From NCBI RefSeq assembly GCF_018881505.1, contig NZ_JACVQC010000001.1:1037927-1101926 (forward strand): 64,000 nucleotides of DNA. The letters are read 5' to 3'. This DNA comes from Polynucleobacter sp. UK-Mo-2m-Kol15 (GTDB taxonomy: Bacteria > Pseudomonadota > Gammaproteobacteria > Burkholderiales > Burkholderiaceae). Of this stretch, positions 32,419 to 43,815 are shown piece by piece (the first letter of the stretch is position 1; every line of letters begins with the position of its first letter). A program made the translations under genes and the position numbers. Under the pieces are notes generated by a model. The model ran no database searches. It saw only the letters and a program-made list of their open reading frames with translations, and was not told the origin of the DNA.

Positions 32419-32441
32419 ACTAGGCACTGGACGATCCTAGT
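32419..32441. terminator. Hairpin between convergent cupin and ppsR genes
   Basis: ACTAGG (32419-32424) pairs with CCTAGT (32436-32441) around an 11-base loop, in the 48-base gap between two converging genes. There is no T-run on either side, so intrinsic termination is only possible, not shown. Confidence 0.3.
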
Positions 32442-32463
32442 CTGGGCTCGGCAAGGAACCAAT

Positions 32464-33291
32464 CTAGCCAAGGATTGTTTTATCTGACCCAATTGATTGC
32501 AAGATAGTAGTAGCAATCTCTTCAATGGATTTACTAGTCGTCGCCACCCAAGGAATAGACTCCTTCTTCATCATGGCAGTAGCTTCATTGATCTCGTAAC
32601 GGCAGTTTTCTAGCTTGGCATAGTTGCTACCAGGACGCCTTTCATTACGAATTTCTGACAAACGTTCAGCATCGATCATTAAGCCAAAAATCTTATTGCG
32701 GTAAGGAGTTAAATCTTTAGGTAACTGGCTGCGCTCAAAGTCTTCGGGAATGAGGGGGTAGTTAGCTGCTTTCATCCCATATTGCATAGCCAAGTACAGG
32801 CTAGTTGGTGTTTTGCCAACACGGGAGATGCCTACTAGGATGACATCCGCTTCAGCTAGATTCTTATTAGACTGACCATCATCATGGGCTAAGGAATAAT
32901 TGATAGCCTCAATTCGGTTTTTATAAGCCTCAGTATCGGCATTATGGTGGAGTCGGTTCATCGCATGGGTTGATTTAACTCCTAGGGCCTGCTCCAAAGG
33001 TGCGACAAAAGTTTGGAACATGTCCAAAATCAGGCCATTTGCTTTACCGACGATCTGATTTAATTCAGGGTTGACCAGGGTCGTGAAAACAATCGGTTGA
33101 ACTGCATATTTTGAGGCTGCTTGATTAATGCTAGAAACAGCGTCATGCGCTTTTTCAGGGCTATCTACGAAAGGGACCCGAATGTGCTTAAAAGTGGCCT
33201 CAAATTGAGCCAAAATCGACTGGCTGAAGTTCTCGGCAGTAATGCCGGTGCCATCAGAAACGATAAAAACAATGCGTGTTTGGGTAGACAT
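32464..33291 (-). CDS. ppsR: Phosphoenolpyruvate synthase regulatory protein (kinase/pyrophosphorylase, DUF299)
   Basis: A 275-residue protein of the DUF299 family. It switches PEP synthase on and off by ADP-dependent phosphorylation of a threonine and Pi-dependent removal. The P-loop-like motif is LVGISRVGKTPTSLYLA, and IVFIVSDGTGITAE begins the protein, both typical. It is divergent from ppsA, its known target, with 106 bases between the starts. That gap contains the short inverted pair GCCG-N9-CGGC around 33343-33360. Confidence 0.95.
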   Translation of the reverse strand: MSTQTRIVFIVSDGTGITAENFSQSILAQFEATFKHIRVPFVDSPEKAHDAVSSINQAASKYAVQPIVFTTLVNPELNQIVGKANGLILDMFQTFVAPLEQALGVKSTHAMNRLHHNADTEAYKNRIEAINYSLAHDDGQSNKNLAEADVILVGISRVGKTPTSLYLAMQYGMKAANYPLIPEDFERSQLPKDLTPYRNKIFGLMIDAERLSEIRNERRPGSNYAKLENCRYEINEATAMMKKESIPWVATTSKSIEEIATTILQSIGSDKTILG

Positions 33292-33397
33292 GAGATTGGC
33301 CTAAAAGTCGTGGTCAGCACTACAATATGCAGTTAATGAAGTATGCCGTATTTTATTCGGCCGCTCGACCAGTTTCCTTATCTTTAGAGAGTATTTT

Positions 33398-35800
33398 ATG
33401 TCCAACCAACAGCAACAAAGTAGCGATGTAGCAAATGCCTATGTTTTACCTTTTGAGCAACTCCGGATGACTGATGTTGAGTCGGTCGGCGGTAAAAATG
33501 CCTCACTTGGTGAAATGATTTCTCAGTTGTCATCTACGGGGGTACGCGTCCCGACTGGATTTGCAACGACCTCATTGGCATTTCGTGATTTCTTAGAGCA
33601 CAATAACTTGACTGAGCGTATTCAAAAGCGCTTAGAAAATCTCAATATTGATGATGTTCGTGCGCTGGCTGAAGCCGGAAAAGAAATTCGCGGCTGGATT
33701 GAGACTGCTCCATTTCAATCACGTCTTGATGAAGAGATCCGTACAGCGTTTAAAAAATTGGATGATTCTGGCAAAGGCTCTTTTGCGGTTCGCTCTTCAG
33801 CAACCGCTGAAGACTTGCCGGATGCTTCATTTGCTGGACAGCAAGAAACCTTCCTGAACGTCGAAGGTATTGATGATGTTTTGAAGAAGATTCGTGAAGT
33901 ATTTGCTTCTTTGTATAACGACCGCGCGATCTCATATCGCGTTCATAAGGGTTTTGCTCACGCTGAAGTTGCCTTGTCTGCTGGTATCCAGCGCATGGTG
34001 CGCTCTGACCTCGGTGCGGCTGGTGTGATGTTTACTCTCGATACTGAATCTGGCTTCGAGGATGTGGTGTTTATTACTTCAAGCTATGGCTTGGGTGAGA
34101 CAGTCGTACAGGGCGCAGTGAATCCTGATGAGTTCTATGTTTTCAAAACGACTTTAGCGCAAGACAAGAAGGCGATTATTCGTCGCTCCTTAGGTTCTAA
34201 GTTGATTCAGATGCAATTCGCTCCAGCAGGTTCTGCTGAAAAGGTAATGACTGTAGATGTAGCTCCAGAAAAGCGTAATCGTTTTTCATTGGAAGATGCA
34301 GACATTACTGAATTAGCAAAATATGCCGTCATTATTGAAAAGCACTACGGTCGTCCAATGGATATCGAGTGGGGTAAAGATGGGCAAGATGGTCGTATTT
34401 ACATCTTGCAAGCACGCCCAGAGACAGTAAAGAGCCAAGCGGCCGGTCAAGTGGAGATGCGCTATAAGTTAAAAGGCAGCTCAAAGGTATTGGCTAAAGG
34501 TCGTGCGATTGGTCAAAAGATTGGTGCGGGCCCAGTTCGTGTGATTCGTGATCCAAGCGAGATGGATCGAGTGCAGCCAGGCGATGTATTGGTAGCTGAT
34601 ATGACTGACCCCAACTGGGAGCCGGTAATGAAGCGCGCCTCTGCGATTGTGACCAATCGTGGTGGCCGTACTTGTCATGCTGCGATTATTGCCCGTGAAT
34701 TAGGTGTTCCTGCAGTAGTAGGATGTGGCGATGCGACTGAGCATTTGCAAGACGGCATGATGGTTACCGTCTCATGTGCAGAAGGCGATGAAGGTCACAT
34801 TTATGATGGCTTGATTGAAACTGAGGTGACAGAAGTTTCTCGTGGCGTATTGCCAGAGATCCCAGTCAAGATCACTATGAATATCGGTAATCCTCAGTTG
34901 GCCTTTGATTTCTGTCAAATCCCCAACGCCGGCGTTGGTTTAGCTCGACTCGAGTTCATCATTAATAACTATATTGGTGTGCATCCACGCGCTGTATTGG
35001 AATATCCAAACATCGATCCCGATCTCAAGCGCGCCGTAGAAAGCGTCGCTCGTGGTTATGCAAGCCCACGTCAGTTCTATGAGGATAAATTGGTTGAAGG
35101 CGTGGCAACGATTGCCGCAGCTTTTTATCCAAAGCCGGTGATCGTGCGTCTTTCTGACTTCAAGTCAAATGAGTATAAAAAGCTTATCGGTGGTTCACGC
35201 TATGAGCCGGACGAAGAGAACCCGATGCTTGGTTTCCGGGGTGCATCCCGTTACGTATCGGCGGATTTCGGCGAAGCCTTTGCTTTAGAGTGCGCTGCCA
35301 TGAAGCGTGTACGTGAAGATATGGGCCTGGATAACGTGGAGATCATGGTGCCTTTTGTTCGTACGATTAAGCAAGCTGAGCGCGTCATCGATATGATGGC
35401 GAAATTCGGTCTTAAACGTGGTGAAAAAGGTTTGCGCCTAATTATGATGTGCGAGATTCCATCCAACGCGATTTTGGCTGACCAATTCCTTGAGCATTTC
35501 GATGGATTCTCGATCGGTTCAAACGATATGACTCAGCTAACGCTGGGCCTAGATCGTGACTCCGGCATGGAATTACTGGCAATTGACTTTGATGAGCGCG
35601 ATCCTGCAGTGGAGTTCATGATTGCTCGCTCTATTGAGGCTTGTCTTAAGCAAAATAAATACGTCGGTATCTGTGGGCAAGGGCCTTCGGATCATCCTGA
35701 CTTTGCGCGTTGGTTGGTTGCAAAAGGCATTACTTCAATCTCTCTCAATCCGGATAGCGTAGTGGCTACCTGGGAAATGTTGGGTAAGAAAGAGGCGTAA
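33398..35800 (+). CDS. ppsA: Phosphoenolpyruvate synthase
   Basis: An 800-residue enzyme that makes PEP from pyruvate and ATP (AMP and phosphate released), needed for gluconeogenesis from organic acids. An N-terminal ATP-grasp domain ([32 protein letters not shown]) is followed by the swivelling phosphohistidine domain, with His427 in [22 protein letters not shown]-terminal PEP-utiliser barrel carries [16 protein letters not shown] and the Cys motif GICGQGPS. The divergent ppsR gene makes its regulator. A hairpin terminator follows about 30 bases after the stop. Confidence 0.98.
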   Translation: MSNQQQQSSDVANAYVLPFEQLRMTDVESVGGKNASLGEMISQLSSTGVRVPTGFATTSLAFRDFLEHNNLTERIQKRLENLNIDDVRALAEAGKEIRGWIETAPFQSRLDEEIRTAFKKLDDSGKGSFAVRSSATAEDLPDASFAGQQETFLNVEGIDDVLKKIREVFASLYNDRAISYRVHKGFAHAEVALSAGIQRMVRSDLGAAGVMFTLDTESGFEDVVFITSSYGLGETVVQGAVNPDEFYVFKTTLAQDKKAIIRRSLGSKLIQMQFAPAGSAEKVMTVDVAPEKRNRFSLEDADITELAKYAVIIEKHYGRPMDIEWGKDGQDGRIYILQARPETVKSQAAGQVEMRYKLKGSSKVLAKGRAIGQKIGAGPVRVIRDPSEMDRVQPGDVLVADMTDPNWEPVMKRASAIVTNRGGRTCHAAIIARELGVPAVVGCGDATEHLQDGMMVTVSCAEGDEGHIYDGLIETEVTEVSRGVLPEIPVKITMNIGNPQLAFDFCQIPNAGVGLARLEFIINNYIGVHPRAVLEYPNIDPDLKRAVESVARGYASPRQFYEDKLVEGVATIAAAFYPKPVIVRLSDFKSNEYKKLIGGSRYEPDEENPMLGFRGASRYVSADFGEAFALECAAMKRVREDMGLDNVEIMVPFVRTIKQAERVIDMMAKFGLKRGEKGLRLIMMCEIPSNAILADQFLEHFDGFSIGSNDMTQLTLGLDRDSGMELLAIDFDERDPAVEFMIARSIEACLKQNKYVGICGQGPSDHPDFARWLVAKGITSISLNPDSVVATWEMLGKKEA

Positions 35801-35829
35801 TTCTCAGCTGCTAATTATTGGCAGGATGT

Positions 35830-35862
35830 AAAAAAGACCTAGGTGCGAATCTAGGCCTTTTG
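35830..35862 (+). terminator. Rho-independent terminator after ppsA
   Basis: AAAAGACCTAG pairs with CTAGGCCTTTT with one mismatch around an eight-base loop (GTGCGAAT), giving a stem closed by A/T runs. It can act in both directions and lies between converging ppsA and smpB. Confidence 0.8.
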
Positions 35863-35917
35863 CACTTTATTGGTGCAGTGATTCTTAGCTTTGATGGCTA
35901 AGCCCCCATTTTTTCAA

Positions 35918-36370
35918 TCAAGCGTTAAGGTCGCCTCGAGCAATTCGCCCTTTTTGGACTTCCCATTCACGCTCTTTGGTTGCTGCACGCTTGTCATGCT
36001 GCTTTTTGCCTCGTGCTAGTCCAATCTCACACTTCACATTGCCCTTGGAGAAATGGAGGTCCAATGGGACAAGGGTGTAGCCTTTTTGCTCTACTTTGCC
36101 GATGAGTTTTTTAATCTCAATCGCATTAAGAAGGAGTTTGCGTGTTCGGGTACTGTCAGGAAGTATATGTGTGGATGCGGATAGAAGTGGGGTGATATGG
36201 CAGCCGATCAGGAATAGCTCCGCCCGACGGATGACAACATACGCTTCTTTGATGTGGACTCGACCAGCGCGGATGGCTTTTACTTCCCAGCCCTCCAGCA
36301 CCAGTCCTGCCTCAAACCGTTCCTCGATAAAATAATCGAAGAAGGCTTTTTTGTTATCGACGATACTCAT
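35918..36370 (-). CDS. smpB: SsrA-binding protein SmpB
   Basis: A 150-residue protein that binds tmRNA and brings it to stalled ribosomes. It opens with the family pattern [21 protein letters not shown] followed by [12 protein letters not shown]. The OB-fold core and the basic tail ([17 protein letters not shown]) are present. Length is normal. It is divergent from ratA, an arrangement seen in many proteobacteria (smpB-ratA-rnfH). Confidence 0.96.
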   Translation of the reverse strand: MSIVDNKKAFFDYFIEERFEAGLVLEGWEVKAIRAGRVHIKEAYVVIRRAELFLIGCHITPLLSASTHILPDSTRTRKLLLNAIEIKKLIGKVEQKGYTLVPLDLHFSKGNVKCEIGLARGKKQHDKRAATKEREWEVQKGRIARGDLNA

Positions 36371-36396
36371 AGTTATTTAGCTTCTCAAGATCGATT

Positions 36397-36828
36397 ATGG
36401 CAGACGTCTACAAGACCGTTTTAATTGGCCAATCAGCCGACCGCATGTACGGCCTGGTCACTGATGTTGCGCGCTACCCGGATTTCCTGCCCTGGTGCGG
36501 CGGCGTAGAAATTTTTGAGCAATCTGAGACGGTTTTGGACGCCAAAATCAATATCCACTTTAAGGGTATTAATCAGTACTTTCATACTCGAAACTTGAAT
36601 CACCGCCCTGAAAGCATCGATATGGTCTTCGTAGATGGCCCATTTAAGCATTTTTCAGGGCAGTGGAACTTTATCCCGCTCAAGGAAGATGCTTGTAAAG
36701 TGGAATTTAAGCTTCACTGGGAGTTTAAGAGCAGCATCCTGGATAAGATTATTGGCCCAGTGTTTGGCCATATAGCGGGCACTTTTGTTGACTGCTTTGT
36801 CAAGCGGGCTGAAGACCTATATGGCTAA
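36397..36828 (+). CDS. ratA: RatA/COQ10-type START-domain protein
   Basis: A 143-residue polyketide-cyclase/START-like protein. Conserved pieces are RMYGLVTDVARYPDFLPWCG near the N-terminus and the C-terminal amphipathic helix (FGHIAGTFVDCFVKRAEDLY). In E. coli the family member was named a ribosome-association toxin, while in mitochondria the related COQ10 binds ubiquinone; which role applies here is unknown. It overlaps rnfH by eight bases. Confidence 0.85.
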   Translation: MADVYKTVLIGQSADRMYGLVTDVARYPDFLPWCGGVEIFEQSETVLDAKINIHFKGINQYFHTRNLNHRPESIDMVFVDGPFKHFSGQWNFIPLKEDACKVEFKLHWEFKSSILDKIIGPVFGHIAGTFVDCFVKRAEDLYG

Positions 36829-37171
36829 TCAATCTATAGAGATTTTGATTTGCGATGCCCGCCTAGGTGAGCCTCAATTACACCCCTTCACCCTCTATTT
36901 ATCGCCATCTGAGACTCCTACAGCAGGTCTGGCCTTGCTTAAAGCTGGAATCGCCCAAGGTTCTGATGATCCTATCTTAGCCAGAAAAGGCTGTTTTGGC
37001 GTATTTGGCAAGCGTAAGGATTGGGATAGCCCTATTTATGATGGTGATCGCCTAGAGCTCTATTCAGCCCTCCTGGTAGACCCCAAAGCGGTTCGTCGCA
37101 AGAAGGCTAATCAGAACCAAGACGCCAAATTCCAGGCTGCCGCAGCTAAACGAAAGGCTAGAAGGCTATAA
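36821..37171 (+). CDS. rnfH: RnfH-family ubiquitin-like protein
   Basis: A 116-residue protein of the RnfH/UPF0125 family with a beta-grasp fold (IEILICDARLGEPQLHPFTL, and a C-terminal DGDRLELYSALLVDPKAVRR). The role is not established; the neighbour ratA is a stable companion. The ATG at 36821 is chosen inside the ratA end; an in-frame upstream TTG at 36785 would overlap ratA more and add no homology. The tail is basic and Lys/Gln rich. Confidence 0.85.
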   Translation: MANQSIEILICDARLGEPQLHPFTLYLSPSETPTAGLALLKAGIAQGSDDPILARKGCFGVFGKRKDWDSPIYDGDRLELYSALLVDPKAVRRKKANQNQDAKFQAAAAKRKARRL

Positions 37172-37188
37172 TCGGTTTTTGCGACTAG

Positions 37189-38664
<1,476 letters not shown>

Positions 38665-38700
38665 GAAGTAAAAGCAGGCTGAATTTAAGGTAATCCTTTC

Positions 38701-40308
38701 GTGCACGACAAAATACTGATTCTTGACTTTGGTTCACAAGTCACCCAATTAATTGCAAGGCGCGTGCGTGATGCTCGTGTCTATTCTGAAATCCATCCTT
38801 ACGATTGCGATCCAGAATTCATCCGCAAATTTATTCAAGAGCAGGGTGGTAAGGGAATTATTCTTTCTGGTGGGCCAAGCTCCGTTACAGAAGCTGAAAG
38901 TCCCCGTGCACCGCAAATTGTTTTTGAATTAGGTGTCCCTGTTTTGGGTATTTGCTACGGCATGCAAACCATGGCAACCCAACTCGGTGGTGCCGTTGCC
39001 TCTGCTGAATCGCTAGGTAAGGCTCGTGAGTTTGGTTATTCCGAAGTACGTGCCCATGGCCATACTAATCTGTTGAAAGGTATTCAGGACTTCTCGACTG
39101 CCGAAGGTCATGGCATGCTGAAGGTGTGGATGAGTCATGGTGATTCAGTGACAACTTTGCCACCAGCATTCAAGTTAATGGCATCAACAGAGTCTTGCCC
39201 GATTGCCGGCATGGCTGATGAAGAGCGCAGTTTCTATGCATTCCAGTTTCACCCTGAGGTAACCCATACATTGCAAGGTGAGGCTATCTTAAGTCGGTTT
39301 GTACATGAGATCTGCCACTGCAAACCTGACTGGGTCATGGGAGACTACATTAGCGAAGCAGTTGCACATATTCGTAAGCAAGTTGGTGGCGAGGAAGTTA
39401 TTCTCGGTTTATCTGGTGGCGTTGACTCTAGCGTAGCGGCAGCATTAATTCATCGTGCGATTGGTGAGCAGCTTACCTGCGTATTTGTCGACCATGGTTT
39501 ACTTCGTTTAAACGAAGGCGACATGGTGATGGAGATGTTTGCACGCAACCTCGGCGTCAAAGTGATTCGGGTGGACGCTAAAGAAAAGTTTATGTCCGAG
39601 CTAGCTGGTGTTGCTGATCCAGAAGCCAAACGCAAAATTATTGGAAAAGAGTTTGTAGAGATTTTCCAAGCTGAGTCTGGCAAGATTGCAAATGCCAAGT
39701 GGCTTGCTCAAGGAACCATTTACCCGGATGTGATTGAGTCTGCCGGTAAAGGTAAGAAGGGTGCCCATACGATTAAGAGTCATCACAATGTGGGTGGCTT
39801 ACCTGAAGATATGCATCTCAAGCTGCTTGAGCCCTTGCGTGAATTATTTAAAGATGAGGTGCGTGAACTTGGTGTGGCTTTAGGTTTGCCTCGTGAGATG
39901 GTTTACCGCCACCCATTCCCAGGACCTGGTCTTGGTGTGCGCATCTTGGGTGAAGTCAAAGCAGAATTTGCTACCCTCTTAAAACGTGCTGATGCTATCT
40001 TCATCGAAGAGTTGCGCAATACGATTGACGAAGTTAGTCAAAAATCTTGGTATGACCTCACTAGCCAAGCCTTCGCCGTGTTCTTGCCAGTGAAATCGGT
40101 AGGCGTCATGGGTGATGGTAGAACCTATGAGTACGTAGTTGCTCTCAGGGCAGTCCAAACACAAGACTTTATGACTGCACACTGGGCTCACTTGCCACAT
40201 GATCTGTTAGGCAAGGTATCGAACCGCATCATCAATGAAGTGCGTGGCATTAATCGCGTGGTCTACGACATTAGTGGAAAACCACCAGCCACCATTGAGT
40301 GGGAGTGA
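38701..40308 (+). CDS. guaA: GMP synthase (glutamine-hydrolysing)
   Basis: A 535-residue enzyme that aminates XMP to GMP. The class I amidotransferase domain carries Cys85 in [10 protein letters not shown] with the later [10 protein letters not shown] (His, Glu). The ATP pyrophosphatase domain carries the P-loop [11 protein letters not shown]. The C-terminal dimerisation domain ends with the conserved PPATIEWE. The start is a GTG at 38701. The 3' end of guaA is a known integration site for genomic islands, and here a recombinase remnant follows 160 bases downstream. Confidence 0.98.
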   Translation: MHDKILILDFGSQVTQLIARRVRDARVYSEIHPYDCDPEFIRKFIQEQGGKGIILSGGPSSVTEAESPRAPQIVFELGVPVLGICYGMQTMATQLGGAVASAESLGKAREFGYSEVRAHGHTNLLKGIQDFSTAEGHGMLKVWMSHGDSVTTLPPAFKLMASTESCPIAGMADEERSFYAFQFHPEVTHTLQGEAILSRFVHEICHCKPDWVMGDYISEAVAHIRKQVGGEEVILGLSGGVDSSVAAALIHRAIGEQLTCVFVDHGLLRLNEGDMVMEMFARNLGVKVIRVDAKEKFMSELAGVADPEAKRKIIGKEFVEIFQAESGKIANAKWLAQGTIYPDVIESAGKGKKGAHTIKSHHNVGGLPEDMHLKLLEPLRELFKDEVRELGVALGLPREMVYRHPFPGPGLGVRILGEVKAEFATLLKRADAIFIEELRNTIDEVSQKSWYDLTSQAFAVFLPVKSVGVMGDGRTYEYVVALRAVQTQDFMTAHWAHLPHDLLGKVSNRIINEVRGINRVVYDISGKPPATIEWE

Positions 40309-40360
40309 CTTTTGTAACGTAAGTTGTTGATTTATATAGGTTTTTTACTTACACAAAAGT
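40308..40360. repeat. Imperfect inverted repeat at the guaA 3' end
   Basis: ACTTTTGT-aac-GTAAG (40308-40323) faces CTTACACAAAAGT (40348-40360). The arms match over 13 bases except for a three-base bulge. It begins on the last base of the guaA stop codon. It may terminate guaBA or be part of an old attachment region; neither is shown. Confidence 0.45.
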
Positions 40361-40467
40361 TTCACGCAAAACGCTAAGTCGTTGCTTTTAAACGCTTTTG
40401 GGTTTTCAGTTGCACAAAGAGTCGCACAGCGTTGCGGCTACTCAAAACTGTAGTTACTCAAAGCCTT

Positions 40468-40885
40468 ATGACGCTCAAAAAAAAGCAATTTAGCGACGAC
40501 GAAATTCCGCTGTTTGACAACGCCGTTGGGCAGCAAAGCAGGGACAGTATTTGTCAGCGAAAAGCTCCGTAAAGAACTACAGACTTATGTGAAATCAGTG
40601 CCACCAAAATCACTCACTGACAAGCTGTTTTATTCCCAAAAGCGTCCGCAAGAGGGCTGGAACAGCAACACGCTCTGCCAGTTCTACCATTACTTGTTTA
40701 AGAGCGTTGGCATTGAAGGCGCTAGCAGTCACAGCCCAAGACGTACGCTAATCACCAATTTGGCAGATAAAGGTGTCAGCGTTAGGGTGTTGCAAAGCAT
40801 CGCGAGGCACGCGAATATCTCAACTACACAGGCATACATTGACGTCAATGATGCGATGAAACGCAAGGCGATTGAATTGATTTGA
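40468..40885 (+). pseudogene. Tyrosine recombinase (phage/island integrase) remnant with internal deletion
   Basis: An ATG at 40468 opens a frame of 34 codons beginning MTLKKKQFSDDEIPLFDNAV, like the N-terminus of island integrases, then runs into a stop. From about 40533 a different frame encodes the C-terminal catalytic half: VFVSEKLRKELQTYVKSV, then SHSPRRT (the HxxR motif) and ARHANISTTQAYIDV (His and the nucleophilic Tyr). The middle, with the first catalytic Arg, is missing, and the two parts are out of frame, so the gene is dead. Position just after guaA marks a former island boundary. Confidence 0.8.
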
Positions 40886-40890
40886 GCAGG

Positions 40891-41979
40891 TTAATTGATA
40901 GAATTTAAAAAATTAAGTATATCAATTCTTAATTTTTTGGTTACATCTATGTCTGCGCAAAAGTCAGCCTTTGGCGCACCTATACAATTACCAGTGGCTG
41001 AGTCTCTCCCACCTGACGCCGTGCACCAATATGGATTAGCACTATACCAGCACCGATTTACTGGTTTGTCAGGAGGTGTTTCCGAGTCAAAGGCATGAGT
41101 TGTATTAGGTAAATGTATATATTTTGCAGCCCATTTAACCAAATTAGGGTTACATGAATTTATATCGGTTCCACTTCCTGGCGGCTCAAGTTCTGCTGTG
41201 ACTAGAAAGACTGGTGCGTAAAATGGGCCGAGTTTAGGGTTAAGTGTCTCGGATACATTTTTCCCATGATTGCCTGGTGTTAGTTGCCAACTCCAGCAGT
41301 AAGGGTAGATAGAAACGCCTGCTCGATATAATTCCCTATGTTTTTCGGTAATCGATTTCTCATCTGTGAATGCACGCAATACACCCCATCCGCCTTGACT
41401 CCCGCCCATTAGAAAAATACGACTTGCATCAACTTGGGGTTGCTCTCGTAACCAACGCGCAGCTGCAAAAGCATCACGCGCACGGGTGTTTGCTCCTAGT
41501 GTTGAAAATGCAGGCCGGTGCTCGGTAACACTCGCATCAATCTTTCGCCAATTCGCAATAAATCCGCGACTCCAGTGACTATCTAAAATTAATACATTAA
41601 ATCCTTGAGTAAGGAACCAACGTGCGTGTCCATACTCGATATCGCTAGGCCCTCCAACGCCACCATGCTGGAGCACGATTGTCGGATGCTTGCCATCTTT
41701 TTTTGTTGGATTCCAGCTTGCCAGTAATTTCCCGGATTTAGCTTCACTCCAATCTGGAACAACTGGTATATGGCGTGCAAGCCCAAATCTTTTAGGCTGC
41801 TCGTTGAAGGCTAAGTTGCCGAATTTTAGCTTTTGGACTTCTTCTAAATTGGGTGGCTCAGTTCGTACAATAGGAGGTGGTTCTTCGTATTCCTTGCCCC
41901 AAAATGCGCATACGGGCGCAGAAAAAAATAAAATTAAACTAGCTATTGCAATAATGAAATTGCTTTTAAATAAAGTCAT
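40891..41979 (-). CDS. Secreted alpha/beta hydrolase (dienelactone hydrolase-like)
   Basis: A 362-residue protein with a signal peptide (IIAIASLILFFSAPVCA) and an alpha/beta-hydrolase core. The strand-loop VLQHGGVGGPSDIEYG precedes the nucleophile elbow LMGGSQGGWG (GxSxG). An acid in a later loop and a His in LPNTTHAFDSE complete a likely Ser-Asp-His triad. Extra cysteines near the C-terminus (NRCWYSANPYWC) may form disulfides in the periplasm. It is most like the dienelactone hydrolase group, but the substrate is unknown. The stop lies six bases from the integrase remnant end. Confidence 0.75.
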   Translation of the reverse strand: MTLFKSNFIIAIASLILFFSAPVCAFWGKEYEEPPPIVRTEPPNLEEVQKLKFGNLAFNEQPKRFGLARHIPVVPDWSEAKSGKLLASWNPTKKDGKHPTIVLQHGGVGGPSDIEYGHARWFLTQGFNVLILDSHWSRGFIANWRKIDASVTEHRPAFSTLGANTRARDAFAAARWLREQPQVDASRIFLMGGSQGGWGVLRAFTDEKSITEKHRELYRAGVSIYPYCWSWQLTPGNHGKNVSETLNPKLGPFYAPVFLVTAELEPPGSGTDINSCNPNLVKWAAKYIHLPNTTHAFDSETPPDKPVNRCWYSANPYWCTASGGRDSATGNCIGAPKADFCADIDVTKKLRIDILNFLNSIN

Positions 41980-42074
41980 ATTTTGTGTTTAATTTATTCT
42001 AATATTGAAATAATTCAATGACTCAACGACTTCTATGATTTATTTAAGAACAAGGAAATGGATTTTATGTTGAG

Positions 42075-42095
42075 AGTTTTATCATCAATAAAACT
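42075..42095. other. Perfect stem-loop after a Bug receptor gene
   Basis: AGTTTTAT-CATCA-ATAAAACT is an eight-base perfect stem with a five-base loop, about 35 bases past the minus-strand Bug receptor stop. The stem is AT-rich and has no T-run, so it is a weak terminator candidate or an mRNA-end stabiliser. Confidence 0.35.
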
Positions 42096-42129
42096 TCGTT
42101 CATTTCTTTCATGGCCTCGGTTATAAAGC

Positions 42130-43110
42130 TTATGGTAGCTCGATTTCAATCTCTCGAACTGCTTTTCCCCAGCGGCTTGTTTCAGCTTTAACATAGGCCC
42201 CAAACGCTTCAGGCGAAGGGCTTCCTGCAGCAATAGTGCCACTTGTGGCCAGTTTTTCCTGAACAGATTTTTGAGCCAACACCTTAGTTAAAGCGGTAAA
42301 CAAGGTATTTACTATTTCGGGTGGGGTATCGCGCGGCGCAAAAATACCTTGCCACGACGAGGAAACCCTTGAAGGATATCCTTGCTCAATAAGCGTGGGT
42401 ACCGATGGGAGCTGTTCAAGACGATTGGTGGATGTCACTGCCAGCGCTTTAATTTTATTGGATTTGATATATCCAATAGCAGAGGGCAAGGTAACAAACA
42501 TAACATCTATTTGACCGCCAATAAGATTTGTTATGGCTTGGCCTGCACCGCTCTTATAGGGCACTTGAGTCATGTTTATCTTGGCCTCTTTCATTAAAGA
42601 TAGCATCTCTAGACTATTTAGACTTCCACTGCCTGAAGATCCAAAATTTAGCTCTCTTTTCTGCGTCTTGGCGTAATTAACAAATTCTTTTACTGTTGAG
42701 CTTGGAATCTCGGAATTGACTACTAAGACGGAAGGGACGTCAACCACTTTGGTTATGGGAATAAAGTCCTCCGCAGGCTTAACCTTTAAAGTAGCACCAA
42801 AAACACTTGGATTGATTGATATGGTCCCGACATTCCCAAAAAAAAGCGTGTAGCCATCAGGCGTTGCTCTTGCAGCGGCCTCCATGCCGATGTTACCGGC
42901 AGCTCCACCTTTATTGTCTATCACAACACTCTGTTTTAATTCCTCGCTAAGAGCTTGGCTGATGATTCGAGCTGAAAAGTCTGATGCACCTCCTGGGGCA
43001 AAAGGTACGATTAAGCGTATCGTCCTTTGAGGATAGTTTTGCTGAGCATTCACTCCTGTAGTAAGTGCAAGCAATGGCACGCAAAACAGGGCAACAATAA
43101 AATTCTTCAT
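42130..43110 (-). CDS. Bug-family tripartite tricarboxylate transporter substrate-binding protein (1)
   Basis: A 326-residue periplasmic binding protein with a signal peptide (VALFCVPLLALTTGVNAQ). Family marks are the N-terminal YPQRTIRLIVPFAPGGASDF, KPGA-like VVIDNKGGAAGNIG, ATPDGYTLFFGN and VPYKSGAGQAITNLIGGQID. These proteins capture carboxylates or other small acids for TctA/TctB permeases. No TctA/TctB gene lies nearby, as is usual for the expanded Bug family of Burkholderiales. The ligand is unknown. It is 43 bases downstream of a cupin gene on the same strand. Confidence 0.88.
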   Translation of the reverse strand: MKNFIVALFCVPLLALTTGVNAQQNYPQRTIRLIVPFAPGGASDFSARIISQALSEELKQSVVIDNKGGAAGNIGMEAAARATPDGYTLFFGNVGTISINPSVFGATLKVKPAEDFIPITKVVDVPSVLVVNSEIPSSTVKEFVNYAKTQKRELNFGSSGSGSLNSLEMLSLMKEAKINMTQVPYKSGAGQAITNLIGGQIDVMFVTLPSAIGYIKSNKIKALAVTSTNRLEQLPSVPTLIEQGYPSRVSSSWQGIFAPRDTPPEIVNTLFTALTKVLAQKSVQEKLATSGTIAAGSPSPEAFGAYVKAETSRWGKAVREIEIELP

Positions 43111-43153
43111 CTCAATTTACCTTCAAGAGAATGGGCGCAAATGAGCAAATTAA

Positions 43154-43627
43154 TTATTTAACCGCTTTCTTTGCTGCACGGCGAGGTTTGGGCTCAAATC
43201 CAGGTTCGTAGTGAGCACCAGACATTTTGCCGTCGATGGCCTTTCCAATAATGCCCTGAGATAGATCTTTTAGCGCAAGAAAAATGACATCCTCATCAGG
43301 ATCGGAGATGAGGCAGTGAGGTGCATTTGCCGGAATGTAGACTAGAGTTCCTGCAGGCGCAACTACTTTCTTGCCATTAACCCAGCCTCGTAATGTCCCT
43401 TCAATCACATAATTGAATTGTTCATTTTTGTGGCTATGCATACGTGATCCTGTGCCACGCGGCTTGTGTATATAACCTACCAGCATTCGAGCGCCTTCCA
43501 CAACGCCGCCATGTGCCGTGGAATAACCAGTTCCAGCCGCTATTTTTTTTAACTTTGCGATCTTAAAGGCATACTTGCCATCTCCTGCTGCAATTGCACC
43601 TTCAGTCTTAGTTTTTTGTTTTGGCAT
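43154..43627 (-). CDS. Single-domain cupin protein
   Basis: A 157-residue cytoplasmic cupin. Motif 1 is GTGSRMHSHKNEQFNYVIEG, with the two His and Glu metal ligands. Motif 2 is PAGTLVYIPANAPHCLIS with the last His. The tail is basic (EPKPRRAAKKAVK). Such cupins may be isomerases, dioxygenases or ligand-binding proteins. The same unit holds a Bug receptor downstream, so it probably acts on or senses the imported acid. The exact reaction is unknown. Confidence 0.75.
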   Translation of the reverse strand: MPKQKTKTEGAIAAGDGKYAFKIAKLKKIAAGTGYSTAHGGVVEGARMLVGYIHKPRGTGSRMHSHKNEQFNYVIEGTLRGWVNGKKVVAPAGTLVYIPANAPHCLISDPDEDVIFLALKDLSQGIIGKAIDGKMSGAHYEPGFEPKPRRAAKKAVK

Positions 43628-43771
43628 TATCTGTGCTCGCTTTTTTATTATTCGGATTTTTAGATTAAGTAATTCAGAATTTTTAAATGATGATTTCTTA
43701 AAGTCTAAACTTGATAAAGACTATGCGCCTATAAAAATACTTTGTCATGCGGATTAATACCTAGCATTAAG

Positions 43772-43806
43772 AGTTCGCATCGATGGATTGGATAGTTCGC
43801 ATCGAT
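43772..43806. repeat. Direct repeat of 13 bases
   Basis: AGTTCGCATCGAT occurs at 43772-43784 and 43794-43806, a 22-base period (about two helical turns). It lies between the cupin promoter region and the end of the next Bug gene. It could be a binding site for a regulator or a replication slip. Confidence 0.5.
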
Positions 43807-43815
43807 AGCGATGGC

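Noticed and set aside
36397-37171. ratA-rnfH as a toxin-antitoxin pair
   Set aside because: RatA was described as a toxin in E. coli, but RnfH is not an established antitoxin and the pair is a conserved housekeeping neighbour of smpB.
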